Positions 23,812 through 31,243 of a stretch of 34,600 nucleotides of DNA are shown piece by piece (the stretch's first letter is position 1; every line of letters starts with the position of its first letter). The notes under the pieces were generated by a model that saw only the letters and a list, made by a program, of their open reading frames with translations, had not been told where the DNA came from and did not search any database. Position numbers and translations under genes: made by a program. The stretch lies in the NCBI GenBank assembly GCA_045611845.1, contig JAZKXZ010000027.1:1-34600 (forward strand). The letters are read 5' to 3'. This DNA is from Enterocola sp045611845. Lineage in GTDB: Bacteria > Bacteroidota > Bacteroidia > Bacteroidales > Paludibacteraceae.

Positions 23812-24353
23812 TATGCTTCAAATTCCATTTTAATTAGACCAAACACAGCATAGTTTATCATATCGAAGTAGTTGGCATCAATGCCTTCTGAGATAAGGGT
23901 GTTGCCATTGTTGTCTTCTATTTGTTTGGTTCTATTAAGTTTCATTAAAATAAGATCTGTGTATGAACTAATACGCATACTACGCCATGCTTCACCGTAG
24001 TCGTGATTTTTAGCTAGCATTAGGTTTTTAGCCTCAAGGGCATATTTGTCGTAGTATTCTATTGCTTGTTCTGCAGTAAGGTCTTCGGTATCGGCTGCGC
24101 CCAGTTCTAGCTGTATAAGACCCACGATGCCATAGTTTACTATAGCAATGAATTCTGGTTTAATGCCTTCGCCCACCATGCTAACGCCTTTGCATTCTAG
24201 GCTTCTTATGCGGTTTGCTTTAATGAAAATTTGGTCTGTAACAGACTCTGGGCGCATAATTCTCCAAGCAGCACCATAGTCTTGCAGTTTTTTATAAAAT
24301 ATGTCGCGGCATATTTTTATAATAGCGTCGAATTGTTCGTTAGTGTTTTGCAT
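23811..24353 (-). CDS. DUF1599 protein with two tandem copies of the domain
   Basis: The product has 180 residues and consists of two copies of one domain. Copy 1 (about 22-83) and copy 2 (about 115-177) share KxxDYGxAWRxMR, then SxTDxIxxKxNR, EGI and NYxxxGLIxxE in the same order, with an acidic linker (AADTEDLTAEQAIEYYDKYALEAKN) between. The family has been named nucleotide modification associated domain 1 in Pfam because phage members lie near DNA-modification genes; its activity in bacteria is not established. It has no signal peptide. It is the first gene of the operon that runs to the carbonic-anhydrase-like gene, with a TATCTTTG box 21 bases before its start. Confidence 0.8.
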   Translation of the reverse strand: MQNTNEQFDAIIKICRDIFYKKLQDYGAAWRIMRPESVTDQIFIKANRIRSLECKGVSMVGEGIKPEFIAIVNYGIVGLIQLELGAADTEDLTAEQAIEYYDKYALEAKNLMLAKNHDYGEAWRSMRISSYTDLILMKLNRTKQIEDNNGNTLISEGIDANYFDMINYAVFGLIKMEFEA

Positions 24354-24373
24354 ATTAGTATTTTACAAGTTTA

Positions 24374-24381
24374 CAAAGATA
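24374..24381 (-). promoter_or_regulatory. Possible -7 box for the DUF1599-doxX-tpiA-rdgB-porZ operon
   Basis: TATCTTTG on the minus strand matches TAnnTTTG. No TTTG is found at the usual distance upstream; that region is taken by the T-rich arm and loop of the terminator of the preceding operon. A weak or activator-dependent promoter is likely. Confidence 0.5.
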
Positions 24382-24383
24382 GT

Positions 24384-24422
24384 AAAAAAATAGGGCGAGA
24401 AAAAATCTCGCCCTATTTTTTT
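24384..24422. terminator. Terminator of the maltodextrin operon
   Basis: AAAAAAATAGGGCGAGA (24384-24400) pairs with 24406-24422 over 17 bp around a 5-base A loop (24401-24405). On the minus strand it ends in TTTTTTT, directly after the GH13 lipoprotein gene and before the DUF1599 promoter box. Confidence 0.9.
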
Positions 24423-24435
24423 GTATGTTTTTTTA

Positions 24436-26826
24436 TTATTTCTCTGTTAAGACATCTACACCGTTGCCTTTAACTTTGATGGTTAGGATGCCATCTTCGA
24501 TACTAAAGTCGCTACCGAATGCAGTTTCATATTTTTTGTTTTGCATCATTTTTGGAAGTGGGATTTGGAGTTCTTTTTCTTCCAAGTTGCGGTTGAATAC
24601 TGTGATAACGATTTCACCGAAGTAGTTACGAGCATAAGCCCATTCTGTGTTGGTTAGGTAAAGTTCGATAAAGTCACCATAGATAAGTGGTAGGTTGTTT
24701 TTACGAAGTTGACCTAATTTTGCAACAGATTCTAGTGTGGTTTGTTCTTTTTCGTTTAGTTCGCCATCGAAACGCATCATTCTGCGGCAGTCTGGGTCGT
24801 TTGCACCTGGCATACCAAATTCGTCTCCGTAGTAGATAACTGGCACACCTGGGATAGTAAGGTTGAATGCGTTAAGTTGAACGATTTTGTCGTAGCCTGC
24901 AGGGTCGCCTACGCCTACTTCACGTTGCCAACCTACTGCTTTAGCATCTTCGCCATATTTTAATGAACCAGAAGCGTAAGAAATGAAACGACCACGGTCG
25001 TGGTTACCTGAGATATAACCCATTAGGTTGTGGCAACCATACACACGTAAGCTAGTGTTAAGTGTGTTGCTTACTCTGTGGAAGTCTTCTGAGTTTAATG
25101 CAAATACTGCAGAAGCGTCGTCAGAGGTGTTGAAGTCGAATTGACCGTTAAGCATACCTGAGTTTACGTAGCTGCTGATAAGTTGTGGGCTACCGTAAGA
25201 TTCACCAACTTGGTAGAATGGTTTGTCTTCTGGAATCTCAATTTGAGTTTTAATCTTATAGGTAAGTGTGCGCCAGAAGCTTTCTTGTACGTGTTTGCAA
25301 GCGTCGTGACGGAAACCATCTAGGTCGTAGTTTTTAATCCAATATAGAGCTGAGTCTGTCATGGTTTCTACGATTTCTTTGCGGTCGTAGTTAAGTGTTG
25401 GAAGGAAGTCGTCGAACCATGTGGTAAGGCGGTGTTCGTTCCATTGTGCAATGTTTTTGCTACCATCAGGAAGGATAAGTGGAGTACAGATAGTAGGGTC
25501 ATTTTTAAACATTGGGTGTTCTTGGTGAACGTGGTTAGCAACGTAGTCTAGGATAACGTTTAAGCCATGTTCGTGAGCTGTTTTTGTAAGTTCTTTTAGT
25601 TCGTCTTCTGTACCAATACGGAAATCTACTTTAGTAGATGAGATAGGCCAGTAGCCATGGTAACCAGAGAATTTAGTTCTTACTGGTGTCATTTGTTCTC
25701 CGTATGGTTCGTATGGGTTTTGGTTAAGTGGGGTCATCCAGATAGTGGTGAAGCCCATTTTGTTGAAGTAACCAGATTTGATAACTTCTGTGATACCAGC
25801 TAAGTCACCACCATGATAGTCGGCACGAGGGTCTACGTCAGGGCGGTTCATTGGTTTGTTGTTGTCTTTGTTACCATCTTTGAAACGGTCTACCATTAGA
25901 GAGTAAAGAACGTCTGCGTGTTTGTCGAAACGTGTTATTTGTTTTACGTCGTTGATAACTTTGCCGTATTCTAGTGGTACAAGAATGTCGTTTGAAATAC
26001 CGTATTTATTAGCAGCAATAACGCGAATGTATGAACGTTTTACATCTTTTGCTTCTGCAGGAATAGAGATACCAACTTGGCTTTCTTCAATATATAGGAA
26101 GTTTGCTGGAAGTAGGTAGTTTTCCCAGTATGCATAGATTTGATCTAGTTCGTTGTTTACGCCAATAGTTACTTTTTTCTCGTCAAATTTCTCTGTAAGT
26201 AGAATTGGAGCAAGGTGTTGTGTGCTAGGAATATTTAAGATTGAGTTAAATTTACCTGCATTGTTGTCCACTTTTTCTGGGTTTGTTTCATCGTGATTCC
26301 AGTCACCGTCGCGTACGATTTGGTACATATAGGTACCTGGACTTACATTGATAGTAACTTCGTAGATACCGTCACTATTAAGTGTTAAATCTGGGTGGAA
26401 ACTTGGAACCCAGTCATTCATTTGACCAGCAAGTTGTACTCTTTTGAATTTCTTGCCGTTAGGGTTGTAACGGAAAGTGTAGTCAATTTTGTCAGTACGT
26501 TTACAGATGATGCTATATGGAGTGCCTTCTACCCAAAGTGCAATGTTTACAAGGTTTGGCATTTTAATCATGTCGATAAGCACTTTAGACTTGTCGTCTG
26601 ATAATTTCACCTTTACTCCATCGAAATCTGATGTTACAGAATCTACTTTTGCTACGTCGGTGATGTAGTCTAATGTGTTAAACTCGTTGTAACCAGGAAT
26701 AAGTGTAATGGTTGAGTTTAAACCATAGTTGTACTGGCTTTTTGCAGGAAGGTTTAGCGATTTTCCTCCGCAAGATGCTAGTATAACCGCTAGCGCTAAT
26801 GTTAATAAAAGATTGATTTTTTTCAT
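24436..26826 (-). CDS. GH13 alpha-amylase-family lipoprotein
   Basis: The product has 796 residues. A lipoprotein signal peptide ends LASC (C19). Beta-rich N-terminal domains follow, including a CBM48-like one at about 115-200 (FRYNPNGKKFKRVQLAGQMNDW). The GH13 barrel then shows region I DYVANH (427-432), region II DGFRHDACKH (nucleophile D508), region III VGES (acid E542) and region IV SGNHD (D610). A C-terminal beta domain closes the protein. It should cleave alpha-1,4 (perhaps alpha-1,6) bonds of maltodextrins at the outer membrane or in the periplasm. After C19 come GGKSLNL, with none of the acidic residues that usually send Bacteroidetes lipoproteins to the surface. It is last in the operon, 18 bases after the permease. 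Confidence 0.88.
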   Translation of the reverse strand: MKKINLLLTLALAVILASCGGKSLNLPAKSQYNYGLNSTITLIPGYNEFNTLDYITDVAKVDSVTSDFDGVKVKLSDDKSKVLIDMIKMPNLVNIALWVEGTPYSIICKRTDKIDYTFRYNPNGKKFKRVQLAGQMNDWVPSFHPDLTLNSDGIYEVTINVSPGTYMYQIVRDGDWNHDETNPEKVDNNAGKFNSILNIPSTQHLAPILLTEKFDEKKVTIGVNNELDQIYAYWENYLLPANFLYIEESQVGISIPAEAKDVKRSYIRVIAANKYGISNDILVPLEYGKVINDVKQITRFDKHADVLYSLMVDRFKDGNKDNNKPMNRPDVDPRADYHGGDLAGITEVIKSGYFNKMGFTTIWMTPLNQNPYEPYGEQMTPVRTKFSGYHGYWPISSTKVDFRIGTEDELKELTKTAHEHGLNVILDYVANHVHQEHPMFKNDPTICTPLILPDGSKNIAQWNEHRLTTWFDDFLPTLNYDRKEIVETMTDSALYWIKNYDLDGFRHDACKHVQESFWRTLTYKIKTQIEIPEDKPFYQVGESYGSPQLISSYVNSGMLNGQFDFNTSDDASAVFALNSEDFHRVSNTLNTSLRVYGCHNLMGYISGNHDRGRFISYASGSLKYGEDAKAVGWQREVGVGDPAGYDKIVQLNAFNLTIPGVPVIYYGDEFGMPGANDPDCRRMMRFDGELNEKEQTTLESVAKLGQLRKNNLPLIYGDFIELYLTNTEWAYARNYFGEIVITVFNRNLEEKELQIPLPKMMQNKKYETAFGSDFSIEDGILTIKVKGNGVDVLTEK

Positions 26827-26844
26827 GGTATTTGATTTTATTTT

Positions 26845-28182
26845 TTAGTGTTTTTCTTTAATCAAATATACGCTAAATGCACCTAGAATAAGTAGTACAC
26901 CAGCTGCTACCATCATACCAGATTGAGACTCACCTATTAGGTTTAGTAATACACCACCTAGTAGAGCTGCAACTATTTGAGGTAAGCAAATAGTACAGTT
27001 GAATAGACCTAAGTAGTAACCCATGCTCTTGCTTCCTTGTAAAGCGTTGGTTAGGATGGTGAATGGGATAGCTAGCATTGCAGCCCATGCAGCACCAATA
27101 AGAGCGTAAGAAACTAGAAGGATATATTGGTCTGTAACAAACATACAAGAGATAAAGCCTAATGCGCCTACAAGTAGTGAGATGGCGTATGCACCTTTCA
27201 TGGTGAAACGTTTTTCTAGTAGTGGGATAATTGTAGCCCAAAGCATAGAACCTACTGCTTGAATAGCAAAGCAAACACCTACCCAGTTGCCTGCGTCTTG
27301 GAATGCAGGAGCTGAAGCGTTGATGCCGTCCCAACCAAAGCATTGAGATGCGATAGCACCGTTTGAGTATGTCCACATAAATAGGAATGCAGCCCAACAG
27401 AAGAATTGTACTAGACCTACAGTCCAGAATGCAGAAGGAGCGTTGATTAAAAGTTTAATAAAGCCTGCTTCTTCTTTTTCCTCTTCTTCTTTAATGCCGT
27501 GGAATTCTGCGTATTCTTTTGGATTTAATTCTTTAACAGTGAAGAATGTGTATAGCACGCAGAAAATAAGAAGTGCTGCACCTACATAGAAACTCCATTT
27601 TACAGAGTCTGGTACAGTGCCTTCTGGAGCTGTGTTGGCAATGCCAATCCATGTGAATAGGATAGGGAAGATATAACCAGCAAGGCTACCTGCGTTGCAA
27701 AGGAATGATTGGATAGAGTATGCTAGACCTTTTTGCTCTTCGTTTACCATGTCGCCTACCATCATTTTAAATGGTTGCATAGCAATGTTGATAGAAGTGT
27801 CTAGGAACATAAGTGAGAACAAACCAAACCACATTGCTGCGTTAAGGCCTAAGAATAATGATTGGGTAAATGTGAAGTTACCTGCGTTTGGAAGTAGAAT
27901 CATTACAAGGATAGCAATGATAGCACCTACAAGTAAATATGGTTTGCGACGACCAAGGCTACACCATGTTTTGTCTGAATATTTACCAATGATTGGTTGT
28001 ACAATCATACCCATAAGTGGAGGTAGAATCCAGAAGAATGAAAGTTGGTGTGGGTCTGCGCCCAATGTTGCAAAAATACGGCTTATGTTTGCACTTTGTA
28101 GTGCATAAGCAATTTGCACGCCAAAGAATCCAAAACTTAGGTTGAATAATTTAGCAAATGATAAGTTTGTTTTGTTGTTCAT
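26845..28182 (-). CDS. MFS sugar permease, SLC45-like (probable maltose/maltodextrin uptake)
   Basis: The product has 445 residues with about 12 membrane segments. The loop after segment 2 carries GKYSDKTWCSLGRRKPYL, the SD-x-T-W...GRR(K/R)P motif of the SLC45/sucrose-maltose group of the major facilitator superfamily. A charged central loop (ELNPKEYAEFHGIKEEEEKEE) separates the two halves. It would bring mono- or oligosaccharides across the inner membrane, probably with protons. It lies between two GH13 enzymes (12 bases after one, 18 before the other), which makes maltose or short maltodextrins the likely load; this is inferred from context. Confidence 0.85.
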   Translation of the reverse strand: MNNKTNLSFAKLFNLSFGFFGVQIAYALQSANISRIFATLGADPHQLSFFWILPPLMGMIVQPIIGKYSDKTWCSLGRRKPYLLVGAIIAILVMILLPNAGNFTFTQSLFLGLNAAMWFGLFSLMFLDTSINIAMQPFKMMVGDMVNEEQKGLAYSIQSFLCNAGSLAGYIFPILFTWIGIANTAPEGTVPDSVKWSFYVGAALLIFCVLYTFFTVKELNPKEYAEFHGIKEEEEKEEAGFIKLLINAPSAFWTVGLVQFFCWAAFLFMWTYSNGAIASQCFGWDGINASAPAFQDAGNWVGVCFAIQAVGSMLWATIIPLLEKRFTMKGAYAISLLVGALGFISCMFVTDQYILLVSYALIGAAWAAMLAIPFTILTNALQGSKSMGYYLGLFNCTICLPQIVAALLGGVLLNLIGESQSGMMVAAGVLLILGAFSVYLIKEKH

Positions 28183-28194
28183 AATTTATATGGT

Positions 28195-30039
28195 TTAGTT
28201 TAGCTCAACTATGAGTGCAGATTTACCTTTAATAGTAAGGCCATCTGCAAGGTTAAAGGTTTCGCCTGTTACTACGTCTTTTGCTGAGGTGAAATCTTTA
28301 ATTACTTCTGCATAACGTTCTAGGCTGATTTTGCGGTCTGCTTCTTCGTTGTTGAAGATACATAGAACGGTTTGGTCTTCGTTGTAACGAGCATAGAAAT
28401 AAATGCCGTCGTATGGAATAAATTGTTTCATTTTTCCATTGTGAAGAGCTGTTGCAGTTTTTCTATAATTTAATAGGGCACGGGTGTAGTTGAAAATGTC
28501 GTTTTCTACATCTGTACGTCCTTCTTTTGTGAATGCGTTGCGCTCATCTTCTGCCCAACCACCAGGGAAGTCGAAACGGTGACCTTCGTAGTTGCCAGGA
28601 ATGCCGTCGATCATAATTTCTGTACCAGCATAGATTTGTGGGTAACCACGAGTGGTAATAAGCATTGCAATACCCATTTTGTATTTCTTAGCGTCACGTT
28701 TTACTGCAGTAGAGAAGCGGTCGATGTCGTGGTTGTCTAAGAAGTTCATAATGTTGTCTACGTCTGGATATGCAAAGTCTTGTGCATAGTGAGCATAGAA
28801 ACGAGCCATACCGAAGTCCCAACTTTCTCTTTCGTTGAATGCTGCGTGTAGGTGGTCTTTAAGCACAAAGTCCATTACACTAGGAAGTTGAGAATCAAAT
28901 CCGTCTTTATTGTTGTTGCCAGATTGGTAGTATGAAATTTCAAGTGGAGATTTCACCCAGCATTCGCCCACGATATTCATATTTGGATATTCGTCGCGGA
29001 ATGTTTTAATCCAGTTTGCAGCCACATTGATGTCGTTGTATGGATATGTGTCTACTCTAATGCCGTCTACATCTGCATATTCAATCCACCAGATATATGC
29101 TTGAGATAGGTAGCGGAATAGTTCTGGGTTTGTAAGGTCAAGGTCTGGCATATTGCCTGCAAACCAACCATCTTGAAGGATTTTTTTGTCGATATCAGAA
29201 GCGTGTGGGTCTGTCCACGCGGTCATACGGTAGTTTGAACCTGTAAAGTTTGGCCATTTGTGGAACCAGTTTTCTGCAGGAAGGTCGCCGCACCACCAGT
29301 GTGAACTACCGCAGTGGTTTGGAACTACGTCTATGATAAGTTTAACACCATATTTATGGCAGCTATCTGCTAGGTTTTTGTAATCCTCATTTGTACCCAT
29401 ACGTGGGTCTACTTTATAGTAGTCGCCAGCAGAATAGTGTGGGTATGAGAATTGTGTGTCGTTGTTGTCGTAGAAAGGAGTAATCCAAAGAGCAGTACAA
29501 CCAAGGTCTGCAATGTATGGAACTTTTTCTATTACACCTTTTAAGTCGCCACCATGACGCTCGCCAAGGTTTGAACGATCTACTTTTTGGTGATAACCTT
29601 TTACGTTGTCGTTTTTAGGGTCGCCATTTACAAAGCGGTCTGGCATAAGAAGATAAACTGCGTCTTTTGAAGAGAAACTTTCTCTAAGAGCAGAATTTTC
29701 TTTTCTTGCTTTAAGCTCGTATTTGTAAGAAGCTACACGTTTTTTGTTTTTCTCGAAACGAATGGTCATTGTGCCTGGTTTTGTGGTAGGCTCTATGTTC
29801 ACATAAAGGAAAATGTAGTTTGGATTGTCGGTTAAAACTTTTCTGCTAATGCTAACACCTTCGTAATTAATTACTGGCTCTGTTTCTGAAATGTTTTTAC
29901 CGTGAATAGCAATTTGAAGCTCTTTTTGAGCCATGCCAACCCACCAGTTAAGTGGTTCTACATGTTGTATTTTATAACATGTAGCAAATGAGCTGCTAAA
30001 CAGTCCTAAAACTACTAATAATAGTAAAGATTTTTTCAT
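28195..30039 (-). CDS. Exported GH13 cyclomaltodextrinase/neopullulanase-like enzyme
   Basis: The product has 614 residues. A signal peptide ends near SSSFA-T (19-20). An N-terminal domain (about 24-110) opens HVEPLNWWVGM, the mark of the cyclomaltodextrinase N-domain. In the barrel, region I is DVVPNH (237-242), region II DGIRVDTYPY (nucleophile D330), region III VGECW (acid E359) and region IV FLDNHD (D438). These enzymes cut cyclodextrins, pullulan or maltodextrins to maltose or panose. It is likely periplasmic, the counterpart of SusA of the Bacteroides starch system. It begins 10 bases after the LacI gene and precedes the permease. Confidence 0.9.
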   Translation of the reverse strand: MKKSLLLLVVLGLFSSSFATCYKIQHVEPLNWWVGMAQKELQIAIHGKNISETEPVINYEGVSISRKVLTDNPNYIFLYVNIEPTTKPGTMTIRFEKNKKRVASYKYELKARKENSALRESFSSKDAVYLLMPDRFVNGDPKNDNVKGYHQKVDRSNLGERHGGDLKGVIEKVPYIADLGCTALWITPFYDNNDTQFSYPHYSAGDYYKVDPRMGTNEDYKNLADSCHKYGVKLIIDVVPNHCGSSHWWCGDLPAENWFHKWPNFTGSNYRMTAWTDPHASDIDKKILQDGWFAGNMPDLDLTNPELFRYLSQAYIWWIEYADVDGIRVDTYPYNDINVAANWIKTFRDEYPNMNIVGECWVKSPLEISYYQSGNNNKDGFDSQLPSVMDFVLKDHLHAAFNERESWDFGMARFYAHYAQDFAYPDVDNIMNFLDNHDIDRFSTAVKRDAKKYKMGIAMLITTRGYPQIYAGTEIMIDGIPGNYEGHRFDFPGGWAEDERNAFTKEGRTDVENDIFNYTRALLNYRKTATALHNGKMKQFIPYDGIYFYARYNEDQTVLCIFNNEEADRKISLERYAEVIKDFTSAKDVVTGETFNLADGLTIKGKSALIVELN

Positions 30040-30049
30040 CTATATAAAT

Positions 30050-31060
30050 TTATTTGGTTGATTCTCTAATTACTAGGCTTGTGCGAATAACGCTGTGGTT
30101 TACTTCGCGTAGGGTGTTGCCGTTTTTAATTCTGTTTACAAGCAATGTACAAGCTTTTACACCCATGTCGTAACCATTTTGTTCGATGGTAGTAAGGGCA
30201 GGGTCGCATGCTTTTGCTACTTCACCATCGCCAAATCCACAGATAGAAATATCTTCTGGAACAGAAAGACCGCTTCTTTTAACTGCATATAGTACGCCTG
30301 AGGCAGTGTCGTCGTTGATACAGAAGAATGCATCTGGGCGATTTTCCATTTTTAGAACTTCAGGTGTAAGTTTTATAGCTTTGTCTTTGGTGTCGCATTC
30401 AAAAATAAGGCTTCTGTCAACAGGAAGTGAGTGAGAGCGTAAGGCGTCGGTGTAGCCGTTTTCTCTGTTTTTAGAAATTTCCATGTTTGAAGGAGCAGAG
30501 AAGAATGCAATGCGTTTGCAGCCTGTTTTAATTAGGTGTTCTACTGCCATATATGCGCCATTGTAGTCGTCGGTAACCACGCGGTCTGTTTTAAGCTCTG
30601 TGCAGATGCGGTCGAAGAATACAAGAGGAATATTATCTTCCATTAAGTCTTTGTAATGGTTAAAGTCTGTGGTAGATTTAGAAAGTGAAGCGATAACGCC
30701 GCAAACACGAGCAGATTGTAGTGTTTCCAAACTCTTAACTTCTTTTTCAAAGTCTTCTGATGTTTGACATATAATAACAGATAGTCCGTGTCTATTTGCG
30801 GTGTCTTCGATGCCTGCGAATACACATGAGAAGAAGTGGTGTACAATTTCTGGAACTATTACACCAATAATATTAGTCCTTTTTGTTTTAAGACTAAGTG
30901 CGATAGCATTAGGTCTGTAATGATGCTCTTTTGCATATTGACTTACTAACTCTTTAGTTTTCTTGCTAATATCAGGATGGTCCTGAAGTGCTCTAGATAC
31001 TGTTGAAATAGAAATGTTTAGAGCTCTAGCAATGTCCTTTATGGTAACTTGAGATTTCAT
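30050..31060 (-). CDS. LacI-family transcriptional regulator of the maltodextrin operon
   Basis: The product has 336 residues. The N-terminal LacI helix-turn-helix (TIKDIARALNISISTVSRAL, 6-25) and hinge (HHYRPNAIALSLKTKRTNIIGV) precede a periplasmic-binding-protein-like effector domain (about 62-336). It is the first gene of the operon, so it probably controls its own transcript. The probable effector is a maltose or maltodextrin-derived sugar, from the neighbours. An AAACGTTT-centred site lies between its promoter and its start. LacI regulators next to SLC45-like permeases and GH13 genes occur widely in Bacteroidetes. Repression versus activation is not shown by sequence. Confidence 0.9.
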   Translation of the reverse strand: MKSQVTIKDIARALNISISTVSRALQDHPDISKKTKELVSQYAKEHHYRPNAIALSLKTKRTNIIGVIVPEIVHHFFSCVFAGIEDTANRHGLSVIICQTSEDFEKEVKSLETLQSARVCGVIASLSKSTTDFNHYKDLMEDNIPLVFFDRICTELKTDRVVTDDYNGAYMAVEHLIKTGCKRIAFFSAPSNMEISKNRENGYTDALRSHSLPVDRSLIFECDTKDKAIKLTPEVLKMENRPDAFFCINDDTASGVLYAVKRSGLSVPEDISICGFGDGEVAKACDPALTTIEQNGYDMGVKACTLLVNRIKNGNTLREVNHSVIRTSLVIRESTK

Positions 31061-31080
31061 GTTATATAAAGTTATGAGGT

Positions 31081-31096
31081 TTTCAAACGTTTACAA
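31081..31096 (-). promoter_or_regulatory. Probable LacI-family operator
   Basis: The 8-base palindrome AAACGTTT (31085-31092) with partly symmetric flanks (TTTC on one side, ACAA on the other) has the central CG and form of LacI/CcpA-type operators. It lies about 20 bases before the LacI start and just after the predicted transcription start. Confidence 0.5.
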
Positions 31097-31110
31097 TATT
31101 TAACAAGTTA

Positions 31111-31141
31111 CAAAAATATTCTTTTTTTTTGAAACTATCAA
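31111..31141 (-). promoter_or_regulatory. Promoter of the LacI-GH13-MFS-GH13 operon
   Basis: On the minus strand TTG (31141-31139), 20 bases, TATTTTTG (31118-31111). The -33 box reads CTTG rather than TTTG. Start near 31104-31107 would place the operator-like palindrome at about +10 to +25. Confidence 0.55.
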
Positions 31142-31186
31142 GTAATATTTATGCTTTTTTGGAACCTTTAATATTTATAAATTTAT

Positions 31187-31194
31187 TATCTTTG
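31187..31194 (+). promoter_or_regulatory. -7 box of the gpmI promoter
   Basis: TATCTTTG fits TAnnTTTG and lies 49 bases before the gpmI ATG. No TTTG stands at 19-21 bases (TTTG at 31158-31161 is 25 bases away), so the -33 part is poor. Confidence 0.5.
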
Positions 31195-31243
31195 CAAGAA
31201 GTTGTAAAATTGAATAAATGTTAAACAAAAAAATAATAAAATT

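Noticed and set aside
26930..27397. 155-codon minus-strand frame within the MFS gene
   Set aside because: It overlaps the permease in another frame, is rich in Arg/Cys/Tyr, and has no plausible start context or domain.
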